From assembly GCA_905182985.1 (NCBI GenBank), contig CAJJDN010000003.1:988606-1052605 (forward strand): a stretch of DNA of 64,000 nucleotides, read 5' to 3'. Position 1 is the first letter of the stretch. Each line of letters opens with the position of its first letter. Below the pieces are notes generated by a model. The model ran no database searches. It was not told the origin of the DNA and saw nothing but the letters and a program-made list of their open reading frames with translations. Made by a program: the position numbers and the translations under genes. The DNA comes from Paramecium sonneborni (taxonomy: Eukaryota; Ciliophora; Oligohymenophorea; Peniculida; Parameciidae). Of this stretch, positions 28,610 through 41,031 are shown in pieces.

Positions 28610-29706
28610 TCAATCTTTCTTTTTTTCTTTTCTGTTCTTTTCTTGATGAGGTGGTTTTAATGATTTTTTAGGTTCTGCTAATTATAATTTGATCCACCAA
28701 AGGAAAGATAATAAGGCAACAATGAACCAAGGTAACCAAATATAGATTGGAGTATTTTCATTTTATAGATTTCCACAATCAGGTAAGAATTTAATGGATA
28801 TCAAAGTTTCAATAACAATTGTAAAATAGGTTAGATATCTTAATTAATATGATTGTTATGAATCAGTTATTGAATTATGAAGTTCTCTAAAAGCTGAATG
28901 ACCTAACATAAACCAAATTAAAAGTCTATATACAACCATCCAACATTTAGGAGGTACCCATAATTGATTCATTAGGAAGAAATTGTTTAAAAAGTTACCT
29001 ATGATTACGATTATAACAATAAGAACAGCTTCAAATTTCTTTGGATTTGTAAACGTGTCTTTAGCAAACCAACTATATTATTGGAATTTGAATTTTTTGA
29101 TAATAAACATACCAACAATAATGGCAACAGTATTACTTAATAAAACATCTAATAACACATGATCCCACCAACATTCTCTAAAATGTGGAAGTTTATGTTA
29201 CCAAGATAATTCAATAATTTCATCTAAGACAGACCAAAAATTGAGAAACCAAAAATCTCTAACAAGAAATGTAGCCAATAGCCAATTGATTACATGACCC
29301 CAATAATAGTGATCTAGATTATCTACTATGTTAATCCATTCAAATTCACAATTGTCATCATAAGTGTGCATGTCTTTCGTCACAGGCTTACCTAATCTAT
29401 GATCACCTAAACTCATAAGCTAAAGTTATTTGAGTGATGTACATATCTACCATCCTTCTCATTTTGAAATCCTAAAAAAACCAATATTGCTATGAAAGTA
29501 ACTGATAACCATAATTATATTCTAAATATGGCTCCATATTTCTCACCAAAAGGATCACTTGGTTTCAATGAACCTATCATAGCAATAAATAGCATGGCTG
29601 CCAATACACCTCTTTTTGAATTTACTTCCAATCCTTCATCATTGTTATATGCTAAGTATATAATAATTGTTGTAAATGTCCAAAACATAAGTTTATGAAA
29701 ACTCAT
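28610..29706 (-). CDS. Phosphatidylserine synthase (base-exchange type, PTDSS1/2 family)
   Basis: This ER membrane enzyme swaps the head group of phosphatidylcholine or phosphatidylethanolamine for serine. ATG 29706, a 23-nt intron (29420-29442) and TGA 28612-28610 give 357 aa, somewhat shorter than the about 470 aa of animal enzymes. Family blocks are clear: LGDHRLGKP with an acidic-Cys stretch (YDDNCEFEW), [24 protein letters not shown] followed by [14 protein letters not shown], and WFAK. About eight hydrophobic segments are visible. The C-terminus is Lys-rich. The start codon is 24 bp from the divergent RIIAD1-like gene, so the two genes probably share a promoter region. Confidence 0.9.
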
Positions 29707-29730
29707 TCAAATTAATTTAATTAATTATTC

Positions 29731-30146
29731 ATGTCATTTGATCATCTTAATGATACTAATATCACTAATCAATCAGAAAAAGAACATGTAAATGAATTTT
29801 ATGACTATCAAATACGTAATATGTATGATAAAGAAAAATACATTAATCCACATGACATTGCTGGATAACCAGGCTTAGTCACAAGTTAAGCCGTTGAATT
29901 AGAAAAAAAGAAAGTCTAATTTAGAATGGCAAATGAAATCTATTTAAGAAAACATCCAGAATTATCTGTTATGCTAAGCATTTTCTTATTTAGAGTATTA
30001 GAAGAAAAACCAGATGATGTCTTAATGTATGCAGGAAAATTCTTTGATTAGTATTCTTTTTTTCTATTTTTTTTAGGGAACATTTAGAAGAAGTAATATT
30101 GATTTAAAAAAAACACTATTTAGAAAATGGAAATGCAACTGCTTGA
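29731..30146 (+). CDS. RIIAD1-like protein with RIIa dimerisation/docking motif
   Basis: 129 aa: ATG 29731, one 26-nt intron (30051-30076), TGA 30144-30146. The segment NEIYLRKHPELSVMLSIFLF followed by KPDDVLMYAGKFF matches RIIAD1 and other RIIa-fold proteins, which dimerise and dock to A-kinase anchoring-type helices. Many such proteins sit in ciliary axonemes (for example radial spokes). The N-terminal 60 residues are polar. The gene is divergent from phosphatidylserine synthase with 24 bp between the ATGs. Confidence 0.75.
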
Positions 30147-30284
30147 ATCTATAAATATTAAAAATTAATATATTTTAAATTATATTGTTTATTTCTAATA
30201 TTTTTTAACTGTTATAATTATTACAATCCTTTTTTTTTGTTGCTTTATTTTTTTGTTCTCATTTTAAATTATTTATTATTTATT

Positions 30285-32223
30285 ATGCATCAATAATTGC
30301 CGCCAGAATAACTTGAGAGACTTATATGTTTAGAAGCTAGAATACATAAAAAATCTAAGGAAGAAATACTTTAGGAATAATATCTTTAAACAGAAAAAAA
30401 CAAATAAAATGATGAAAATGATAATCATTAACCTAATACTGATCCTATCAAATAGTCTGAAGATCAAAAATGCTCTTTTTAAAGTGAAAATTCCCCTGAT
30501 AACTTTGTTATTTCTTAAGTAATGAGCCCAGTTCATAAGAAAACTAATTATGTGACAAAAAATTCTTAGTAGAAAAAAAAGAAAAAACAGAAGGAAACTT
30601 AATAAAAAGATGTGAATTTATTTAAAATTATTAGATTACTCAATATTTGCAAGCATAAAAGAAATAATAGAAAGTTATAAAAGGAGAATAAAAACTTATT
30701 GAATATTCAATATAAGATTCTCCATTTAAGAATAAGGTTTGTCCTCCAAATGATCCAGCAATTGAATACTAATTAAAAGAAAAGCAAAACAAAATTGTTA
30801 TTTAAGAGATACGAATCAAGGAACTTGAGACATTGAATATAGAATTAAAGGAGACAATATCTGTATTTATTAAAGACTTAAATGAAGACTCTCACTAATT
30901 AATAAGTTAAAATGCAAGAAATAGTGAAATAATTAGCCATCGATAATGAAAAACTAAAAAAATAATAGTTACAAATTTAAATTAAAAATAATCGTTTTAG
31001 GTTAGGAGAGTTTAATCTTTAAAGGGAAAAAATAAATATTATTGATGTGTGGGTAGATGGATAAGAAATAAAAGATACGAGAGAATAAGCCAAAAATCTT
31101 GAAAACTCAAGATTAGAATTAGAAAATAAAAAGAAAAATCCAAAAAATAAAGAAGATGCTGATATAAGAGCTATTAATGTCAAATTAAATTTTCTAGCAA
31201 AAGAAGAATTATTAATATAAGAAAAACTTGAAAAATTAGAAACAGAGAAAATTTTACATATAAAATAATTAAAAAGATTGTATGAGGAAGAACATGCAAG
31301 ATTTACTAAAAATAATGATTATCCAATAATTGGATCAAGATATTAAATTTTGTCTCTTTTAGGTAAGGGAGGATTTAGTGAGGTTTATAAAGTAATTAGT
31401 CTGAATTAATTAGGCATTCGATTTACAAGATTTTAAAGAAGTTGCATGTAAAATTCATTAACTAAACTCGAATTGGTCTGACAATGCCAAACAAAATTAC
31501 ATTAGACATGCAATTCGAGAAAATGGAGTTCATAAGGAGCTTAATCATTAAAATATTGTAAAGCTCTATGATTCTGTTGAAATAGATAAAACATCTTTTT
31601 GTACTGTTTTAGAATTATGTGATGGTCCAGATTTATCTTATTACATAAAAAAATATAAATCTTTTCCAGAAAAGGAGGCTAAACTATTAATATCTTCTAT
31701 TATATCTGCAATTAAATATCTGAATAATCATAAAAACAAAATTATTCATTATGATTTGAAACCTCAAAATATTTTATTTCATTAAAATGATTTAAAAATT
31801 TCAGATTTTGGATTATGTAAAGTTTTGGAAGATGATAATTCTAAATTACAATTAACTTCTTAAGGAGTAGGAACATATTGGTATTTGCCTCCTGAATGCT
31901 TTCATATGGGTGATTAACCACCTAATATTTCAAGCAAAGTGGATATTTGGAGTATAGGAGTCATTTTCTTTGAAATGCTTTTTGGATAAAAACCTTTTGG
32001 ATAGGGATTGAGTTAAGAAAAAATATTAAAAGAATAGGTAATAATAGTATTATGATTATATTAGATTATAATAAAATCTCAAACAGTAACTTTTCCATAA
32101 AAACCAGTTATTTCAAATGAATGCAAAGAGTTTATCAGAGGGTGTTTAGCTTATAATTAAGTAGATCGATTAGATGTTTAATAAGCTTCTAATCATCCTT
32201 ACTTTCTTAAAAAATTGAATTGA
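30285..32223 (+). CDS. TLK: Tousled-like protein kinase (TLK)
   Basis: TLKs phosphorylate the histone chaperone ASF1 during chromatin assembly. Five exons (introns 30612-30634 with GTG start, 30906-30924 with GTT start, 31392-31413, 32038-32064) give 615 aa. The N-terminus LPPEQLERLICLEARI resembles the conserved TLK start, and KDITQYLQAQ the block after it. A coiled coil (about residues 150-230) leads to RLGEFNLQREKINIIDVW, typical of TLKs. The kinase domain has GKGGFSEVYKAFDL, HYDLKPQNIL, DFGLCKV and GVGTYWYLPPECF, all diagnostic. The end (NHPYFLKKLN) matches the family. The three non-GTA-type or very short introns were placed because they restore these motifs in one frame. Confidence 0.88.
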
Positions 32224-32471
32224 TAAAATTAATAAAGTTAATTTAACTCTTTTTTATTTGAATATTATAGAAAGTGTAAAAATCAATTTTTTAGATGCTT
32301 ACATAATTATTATTAATTTAATAATAATTCTTATTCAGATAATTATTATCATAAGAACCATTTTGATATGAAAACAAAGAAAGTATGTGTATTTCATGAT
32401 TAGATTGAATTAAACTTTATTTAATAACAATACTTATATAATTTTCTTTTATAGTAGAGATAATTGTTATT

Positions 32472-33167
32472 ATGAATTTGCAATTAATTAATTATCCAGT
32501 CGAAGGAACTGTAGAACAAGAGTAGTCAAAATCGCCTAAGAGAAGAGGAATTTTTATAAAGCATTTTCGCTAACCTATGAAGATATAAACTAATAATTTT
32601 ATATATCCTCTTCGATCTCCTAAAATAAAATCTAGTAAAAGTAGTACAAGATAAAATGAAATCACTTGGTTTAGTGATAATAATTAAATAAAAGAGCATA
32701 ATTAGACATTTTATTAAACTAATAGCTTTAAACCTTTTTTTAAGTTAAGTAGTGAATAAAAGAATAGATTTGCAATAATAAAAAAGGTATTCAAAAAAGA
32801 AGATGAAAAGGATTGTATATTTTTAGAGAGAAAGTTGAGTTTATTGAAATTTAATTTTAAAGAAAAAGAGAAAGAAAAAGAAGAAAGTTAAAAAATTTCG
32901 ATTGATTAATCTTCAATAAAGATTCCATAAACAGCATAATCAACACGAAAGAGACAATATTTAATAAATAATAAGCCTCAATTATTTTAGAATAAAATTA
33001 ACAGAAGATTTAATAGTGATACTGATTTATAAGATCAAAAACCAAATAGAAAACAAATAATATCATACTCGATAAGGCCTAATACTCATAATTATGATCG
33101 TGATCATTAAGAATTTGCTCAAAGCATCTTAAATCAATATTTGAGAAAAAGTTTGTAAGATTAATGA
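32472..33167 (+). CDS. Hypothetical basic protein, 231 aa
   Basis: Single exon, ATG 32472 to TGA 33165-33167. Rich in Lys, Arg, Ser and Gln, with several SPK/SPR-like sites (KSPKRRG, RSPKIKS) and a Lys/Glu helix (NFKEKEKEKEE) near residue 130. No signal peptide or membrane span. It converges with the kinase-kelch gene, whose stop is 31 bp downstream. Unrecognised. Confidence 0.65.
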
Positions 33168-33197
33168 TAGTGTAAAATTCTTTAACTAAATATTTTT

Positions 33198-35282
33198 TCA
33201 ATCAGCTTTAGTCTCATACTTGGTTGCATTTGGATCAAAATAATATTTGATATGAGCATGTGGTGATGTACCATTTGCATTTTCTAGAAATATATGTAAA
33301 TTCCCTTCAGTATCAAGTAGTACTTCACTTTCAACAATTCCACCTAAACAATTAGATAATTATTAATACCTTTTTCTAAAGGTTCACACTCTATAATTTC
33401 TTTTTTTTCCCAATCTACTTTTAATACTTTTTAACTTTCTTTAGCATACATAGTTAAACCACCAATTAATAAAGCTAAATTCTTTTTAACTCTTACAGCC
33501 ATAAATCTTCTTAATGGTAAAGGTAGTTTTAAATTACATTTTTCCCATCTATTTTCATTTATTAAATATCTCTCTATAGTATCTAAAGTTCCTTCTTCTT
33601 TATTATAACCACCAAATAATATTATTTCATTATCATTAATTCTACAAGATGCAGCTTAACTTTTTGGTTATTTTAATTCTGCTAATTAAACCCATTTCTC
33701 AGAAATAAGATCATAATAAAGAACTGATGATAATTAAATTTTATGTTATTCATCATATCCTCCAATACAATAAATTTTTTGATTATAATAAAGACAAGAA
33801 CAGAAAAATCTATTCATAGGAATTTAATGTTTCATTAAATCTAATCTATCATTTTAATAAACTCTAAAATTGGATTCTTAAAATCCTCCAATTAAATAAA
33901 AAGCTTTTTTATCAGGAACAAAAAGAGTTGTAAATTATCTATCTAATTCTACATCTAATTTAGCAATTTATCTCCATTTTTATTTTGATATTGAGAATTT
34001 ACTTATAGTTTTGCCACCAAATTCAAACCATAAACAAGAATCATTCAAAATTAAAGTAGAATCTTTATAAAAAGCAGATTATGATATAACTGGTTACTTG
34101 ATGATTTATACTTATTAAGATTATGTCTGTTATTAAGATATTTATTGCTATTTCTAAGATGATGGTTATTCTCTTAATGGTTATTTTGTCTTTTAAGATT
34201 GTTCAATTACTTATGATGATCCTGCATTTTTCATATGTTAAGTAATAACATTTTTAAATTAAACTTCAGCTTCTTATTATGTTCTATAAGGAGGACCTCT
34301 CTTTAACATTGTATTATAATGCTAATTGTATAATAATATATATTCATTTGTTGCAACATTGTCAGACATCTTACCTGAATGATATTTCTCTTCATGTTCT
34401 ATAAATAATTGTTCTATTTCAACATATGAAGGTCTCTATGCCTCTTCAAAAATTAACATTAACTTTATTATTGACACATAAGCAGAACTATACTTTTATT
34501 CTAATTAAGCTAAACTCTATATAATTAATTATTCTCCTTCATTTGATTATGTATTATTAAATCCTGTTACTTCTTACATTGCACTCATTTAATACATGAC
34601 TAAACCAGTTGAAAACACATCTGATTTGTATATATTATGTTCAACGTATCTACTATTTCCATCAATAACATGAGCCTTCCATAATATTGGTGATAAATAT
34701 TAAGGTGTACCTCTAATTGTTGCCATTGTATAAGTATTTTTAGCTTCATTATCTAAATCAAAAAAATAATCCTTGCTTTCACCAAAATCTATTAATTTTA
34801 ATTCACCATTTGTTATCATAAATAAGTTAGCTGGCTTTATATCTCTATGACATATTCCTTTTTATTGTAAATAAGAACATGTTGATATTATGCTAAACAA
34901 CATAGTTAACAATTCATTTTCTTTCCAAAACTAATTTGGTTTCTTTCTTTTTCTGTAAAGGTTTTCCAAATTAGTGTTGTGATCCATATATCTATTTTAA
35001 TAAATAATATTAATACTCTGTTATTATTCCTAATCTAAAAGTATTGTAAAGAGTTTCTGCAAAGTAGTATCCATAAAATCGAATTACATTTCCACAATTT
35101 TAAACTTTGCTTAATTAAACTGCTTCTTCTTTGTATTCATTCAATTTCTCTAAATTAGTTGCTTCAATCTCTTTTAATGCATATATCTTATTTGTTTATA
35201 TGTGCTACACCCGATATATTTTGGTATGTTTCTTACCTGAACCTAATAATTCTAATTTTTTGAAATCCTACTTCCTGAACAT
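33198..35282 (-). CDS. Protein kinase with C-terminal kelch repeats
   Basis: ATG 35282, introns 34992-35016 (25 nt) and 33344-33369 (26 nt), TGA 33200-33198: 677 aa. Residues about 8-290 form a kinase domain: glycine loop [11 protein letters not shown], lysine in [28 protein letters not shown] and GTPQYLSP. The DFG is followed by ES and the hinge has ITEY. A Gln-rich linker follows (about 340-400), then kelch repeats with GG pairs: [29 protein letters not shown]. Kelch repeats form a beta propeller that binds partners. Such kinase-kelch fusions are unusual outside protists and plants. Substrate unknown. Confidence 0.8.
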
Positions 35283-35677
35283 TGACTGTTTATTATATTA
35301 ATAATTATTATAAATAAATTTCTAAAAGAAATTGTTACACTTCATTTAACTCTTAACTTTCCTTTTTTACAAATTTGAACATAATTATAAACAAAATATT
35401 AATCATCTTTCATATCATGAGAGCTAATTCATAAATAAAATAGAATTTATTCATTTTTTTTCTTACTTAACCAACCATTTAATTTAATCTATGTATAATA
35501 TTTTGACGTACTATAATATTAAACTAAGACATTATGATATTAAATATAATATTTTTAGATCAAATCATTTCATAACAAAAAATTTTATCTTTCTAAAAAA
35601 AATTTTTTTACTATTATTTTTCATAATTTATATCAGTATCTAATAAATGTGAATTTAATAATTTTAAATTTTAATAA
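35283..35677. other. Intergenic DNA, divergent promoter region
   Basis: About 395 bases of AT-rich sequence between divergent genes. I see no coding frame, RNA gene or repeat. It should hold promoters for the kinase-kelch gene and the gene at 35678. Confidence 0.6.
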
Positions 35678-37201
35678 ATGAAATCTCATGGAAATGAAAT
35701 GACAAATATTGCTCAAACTAATATCAATCTGAATAGAGTATAACGAATGAAATTAAGATCAAGAAAATAACACAAACAAAGTATTATTAGAAGGTACTAA
35801 ATTTAAAGTATAAATAGAAAAATGGCTGGTAATAATTCAACTTAACCATTAACAATTATTAGAACAAAATCTCTTAGAAAACACAAAAAAATATAAAAAA
35901 AGACCAATAAATCTAAAGATAATCTATTAAAGGATTTTTAATAAAAAGATAAAAAAAATATAAAATAAGTTTAAGAGACAAAATAATATAAAAATAAATA
36001 GACTATTTCATAAAGAAGTAAAAGAAAAAATGAAAAGCTTTAAGAATAGTTTGATACATAAATAATAAGTTAAATTAATTAAAAAATACAATTTCATGAA
36101 ACAAAATTCATAGCATTAACACAAATTGGAATTCCAACAATAAATTTAAATTAAGATACAATAATATAATTTATTGAGTAATATAAAAATGAAATTAAAT
36201 CGAATGATGAAAACGTTATATAAAAATTAATAGGAGCAGTTGGTGAAGGGTATGTAGAAAAAGGAGAAGAGATTAATATCAATGTAGAAACAAAGGAAAT
36301 TATGATTCAATAAAATGTTGAACAATTGCTAGAAATTTGTGGAATTAAACTTTAATGGACATTGGAAAAATGGAAAAGGTTGATAAAAAAAACCTTTTTT
36401 GTTATTCCATATTATAATATGCCAAATGTGATAATAAATAAAAATTTAAGTGGAATAGAGAGATATCAAATTATGTTTGAAACTTTAAATCTTTTTACAT
36501 TGATGAATAGATGGAACAATGAGCAAATGTTACATTAATTTTGCTAAAATTTTCCATTTTAAGCAAAAGATGAAATTGAAATAAAGGAGTTGGTGAATGA
36601 AAATGAATTATATAATATCAGAGAAATTCGAGGATATTTAAGCCAAATTATGTTTTCATTAAATAACATTTATTAATTGAAACATTAAAAAGAATTCAAA
36701 GAGGATTTATATTATACAGCTAATTAATTGTAAGATTTAACAGTAGAATATTATTTAAGTAAGATGAAAGTGATTTAGCTTAAATAAGTAAAATTATCAT
36801 AAACAATTATTGAATAAATAGAAATATTAAAATATAAAGATGAAAATTTAGAGGTTCCAATTTAAGAAGAAATTTTATTGAAATGTAACGATAATTCTTA
36901 AGAAAGATTATAAAAGTTGTAATAATAATTGATATAAAAGAAAAAGATACAAATCAATTTTATTAAATCAAAGACTTTACTTGAATATTTCAAACCTATA
37001 AAGAATTTGGTTTAAAACAATAATAATAGTAATATAGATATGAATTCTTAAAATGATAGTAGAGAAAAAAATGAGGAAAATGAAAAATAGAAAAAATTAT
37101 CAACAGAAAATAAATCCTAATTATAATACTTTGACATTTTAGAAGACTTTTTTTAAAATAAGATGGCTTAATAAAATAAATAATAAGTACAAAAAAAATG
37201 A
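35678..37201 (+). CDS. Unknown protein, 507 aa, paralog of the next gene
   Basis: Single exon, ATG 35678 to TGA 37199-37201. The first 140 residues are Lys/Arg/Gln-rich. From about residue 170 it reads LIGAVGEGYVEKGEE, then NVEQLLEICGIKLQWTLEKW and FFVIPYYNMP. The same order (LISFIGE, VEQFLTIKGIKIEW, PYYSKIP) occurs in the following gene, so the two are paralogs. The C-terminal 200 residues are charged helices with coiled-coil character and end in a Gln/Lys stretch. A basic N-terminus suggests a nuclear or nucleic-acid-linked role, but this is only inference. I know no family with this motif. Confidence 0.7.
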
Positions 37202-37582
37202 TTTATATTAATAATCTAACAATGTATTGTATTATTTTCCTTATATCATTATAAAAAAATAAATTCTCAATTAAAATACCATATATTATTCATGATTAAA
37301 TTTCTTTTATAGCAAACAAAATGATATGAATATATTTTTATGATAATAACTTACAATTAATAAATTATTATTTGTAAAGGAATGAAAGAATTGAATATTG
37401 TTAAAAAAAAATTGTTTTTTTTTCTTAAATTTAATTAATAAATTCTACCATTTTACAGATAAATAAGAAAGGATCAATATAGATTGAAGATCTATTGAAT
37501 AGTTTATCAAAATAAAAATATATATTAGACTGTTTGTAACAGTGACTCTTAAATTAGATAATTAATATAATTTATAAATATA
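37202..37582. other. Intergenic DNA between the two paralogs
   Basis: About 380 AT-rich bases with homopolymer A and T runs. No coding frame or other feature seen. Confidence 0.55.
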
Positions 37583-39901
37583 ATGATGTCTGAATAGGAT
37601 GATTTATTCGATTTAGAGAATTAATACAATTGCAATTCATATGAATTTGATATAGACTTTTAAGAATCAGAATAAAAACAACTATAAAGGATAAAAGAAT
37701 AGTGCAATATGAAATTATTGAAACGACAACTAGTTTGCTTGTTTGGTTTTCCAACCATCTAAGTAGATAGTTACCAAATATACACCTATCTTAATGGGAT
37801 CATGGATTTAAATGAAAATGATTAGAAACGAATGATTAGAGTGTTAATAAGCTTCATTGGAGAAGTTACTTGCATAGAAGATCCTGATACTAGGTTATAA
37901 ACGATAAGAAGTCGAGTTGAATAATTCTTGACAATAAAAGGAATTAAAATAGAATGGAATAATAAGGAATGGGAATAAGAGATTGAATCACTTTTTGAAT
38001 CCAGATATTGTAATCCTTATTATAGTAAAATTCCTTATACTTAGTTTTAATATACTAATTTCTTTGCTTTGTTAGAAAGTCCTATGCCTATGGTTTTGAG
38101 GAGTTTAAAACATCCATGCTTTTGTTAAGTTTATGAAGCAAAATCTACAGATGATTTTAAATAATTATGTAACATCACTGATTTTAAAAACGTAAGAAGG
38201 ATAAGAAAATACATTTAATCAATAATAGATAAATTAGAAGAATTCAGAAATTTACTTAATGTAATTGAATCTCGTGATTATAATCATTATAATGATGCGA
38301 TTAATAGTTTTAATCAACTCTCTGGAGAACTTGATAAAATTATAAATATCGATTTATAGTTAAGTGATAAATATACCTTGAAATAAGAAGGAAAACCTAA
38401 ATTCCATAATGATGCAGATAATTAAACAGAAAAAAACTCAATTACTTTAATAGAAACCAAAACTTCAGCTAACACCTTTACCACCATCAATTAAAATAGT
38501 TTAGATTGTAAAACAAAAAGATAAAAGAAAAAATAAAAACTTCTGGAAAAATGTTATTTCCCATCTACTTTTTTAAATTACATTGATTCAGAAACAAATC
38601 TTAGTTAAGAAAACAGCTAAAATTCTGAACTAAAAATTGAGGATTAACTTTCTTAATTAAATAATTTTGAAGATATTACTGAATTTTTAAAATATTTAAA
38701 TATTGAATGCAAAACCATTGAAGATGTTTAAAAAAAAATTTTAATTTATGAAAAACAAATATATAATTTAGAATAAATAGGTTTTCCATGTCCTTAATTA
38801 GATTAAACTCGATTAAAATATATTTTATACAATTTTAGTGAATTCTATACAAACAAAAAAACATTCATAGAATAGATTGTTTGCAGCATTTGGGAATCGT
38901 TAGTGATAAAAAACAATGATATCAATTATATAGATTGTGTGAGAAAATAAGCTTTATAATAATTTTAATCTATTAATTTTACTGTTGATAAGGAATAATT
39001 TGAAGATATTTTAAATAATTGTTATGAAAAATAAGCATCTATGCCTTCTAATAAAAATTTAGAAATTACATATTTTTCTCTAGATTAATTATCTAAAATA
39101 TTAAATCGATCATTTCCTGAATCCTTCACACTGAAAAATTGTTTGGCAAGCAAATCAGTATTTAAAGCGAAAAGTATTTTACCTTTGTAGCAGTAGTTTA
39201 ATATTTAAGAGATTAAAAATATCAGATTCATTAGGATATATATCAAAGATGTATACTAAAGCCTTGAAAAATTAGTGCAGTTCAAAAACAAGTTAATAAA
39301 GATAAAGAATAACAAAAATCATGATTAATTGTATATTAGAGAATTCAATAAACTTGAATAGATTCATCAAAAAGAAGTTGTAAACAGAAAACTAAGATAA
39401 GAATATCAAAAAATAGAAAAATCAGATAAGGTTGACCAGTTTATTTTAATTGATGAAAAAGAATAATCAGATTAATTAGATCTTTATTTTGATTGTAATA
39501 ATAAGAAGAATTAAGATGTGATAGAAATTGAAGATGATATTGTTTTTTTAAATGAAAAACCAGCAAAATAAGAACAAGACGAAATTAAAGATGATTTAAA
39601 ATGTTAGAAGAAGAAAAGTGAGATAAATTTAAAATTAGAAGCTCCAACTGGTGTAGAATAGACAGAATAATAATATTAATAATAATAATAATTTTTATGT
39701 GAAGACATGATTTCTCCTGTTTAAAGAAATTATTTTCATGAATATCAATCACCTAATATTTTTAATTCTCCATGTTTTAATTATTGTTCACCATAAGCAT
39801 AATAATAAATATTTTTTGGTCATTCTGAGTTTAATTAACAAGAGATTGAATCACCTGATCGATAAATATTATAATTTCAATCTCCTCACAACTTCAATTG
39901 A
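37583..39901 (+). CDS. Unknown protein, 772 aa, paralog of the previous gene
   Basis: Single exon, ATG 37583 (a second ATG follows at once) to TGA 39899-39901. Residues about 95-190 hold the block shared with the upstream gene: LISFIGEVTC, VEQFLTIKGIKIEWNNKEW, NPYYSKIP and a following Phe/Leu helix. The middle is helical and charged; the end has acidic patches (VIEIEDDIVFL), a Gln run coded mostly by TAA (near 39670-39695) and a Tyr/Pro/Gln tail with repeated SP sites. Longer than its paralog by about 265 aa, mostly in the C-terminal half. Unrecognised. Confidence 0.7.
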
Positions 39902-39979
39902 TTTTAGTATTTTTATTTAATTAGTAATTATTTCATATACATAAAATAAATTAATATCAATAATTGAACACAAAAATAT

Positions 39980-41006
39980 TCAAATTTTAAAAATCTGAGA
40001 AAAGTTTTTAATACTTTTTCGATAATTATTAATTTAATTACAACTAGTCATGCTAATTTGATTAGCTTAATGATAGTATTATTCTTGTGAACTAGTGAAC
40101 CAAGATTTTTTTGCTTAATGCAATAATCTTTATTTTTCATTTTTTGACTTTATACATTAATTTTCTAGTTCTATTAAAAATTCTCTATCAATATCTGCTT
40201 CATAATTTTTTTTGAATAACTCATCTTTCTTTAAATATTCATCTCTGAAAAAATATTTCTAACCCAAAATCTAAATAATAAATAAAACTAATGTTTACCT
40301 CTGTTTCTATAGTATTTCTATATGTACTATCTTTTATCGATTAATGATAAGGTGTTTCAGAAAAAACAAAATTTAAGAATTAAGCAATAGAACTTCCAAA
40401 AAAGATGTAGATAAAAATTAGATAGCATGTAATTTATATCCAATTAGTCCCTCTTTAAATTTATCTTCTCTAACTCTAAAACTCTTATTAATCGAAATCT
40501 TATCTTCTATTATTTTATTATTGTTGACCTCTATTTCTTCTTGGACCATTTATATGATAAAACATACCAGGACCAGTTTAAACAAATTAAAATCTTCCAA
40601 AACCATTTCCAAATCCTGTACCAAATTCATTACCAAATAAATCATCAAATCCTCCATTCTATTAAAAGAAAGCTCGAAATATTTATTCTGCTGGGCTTTC
40701 TCCCCACTATTACCTATAATGTTAATAATGTTATTCTGGTTCTTCAGTTCCATATTAATCATAAGTTCTTCTCTTTTCTTGATTTGAAAGACAATCATAA
40801 GCCTAAATAGTATTATTTATTACTTGAGCAACTTTCTTAAAAGCCTCATTAGCACTAGGATTTTTATTTTTATCTGGATGATAAAGTAAAGCTAATTTAC
40901 GATATGCTTTTTTTAATTCATCATCTGTAGCAGTCTTTGAAACACCTAAAATCTCATAAAAATCTTTTTTTTTAAGAAACTCTTTTATTTCTGCTTCTGT
41001 AGACAT
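39980..41006 (-). CDS. DNAJB12/DNAJB14-type J-domain ER membrane protein
   Basis: ATG 41006, introns 40803-40823 and 40271-40298, TGA 39982-39980: 325 aa. J proteins stimulate Hsp70; this subfamily sits in the ER membrane with the J domain in the cytosol and acts in quality control. The J domain (residues about 13-75) has [10 protein letters not shown], the HPD motif in LLYHPDKN, and [15 protein letters not shown] Gly/Phe-rich part ([14 protein letters not shown]) follows, then one membrane span ([20 protein letters not shown]). The end matches the DUF1977 tail of the family: [18 protein letters not shown], a Cys, then LLHQAKKS and [10 protein letters not shown]. An upstream in-frame open stretch (to 41075) belongs to the next gene, not to this protein. 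Confidence 0.88.
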
Positions 41007-41031
41007 ATAATTAATATATTTATAAAGTAAT

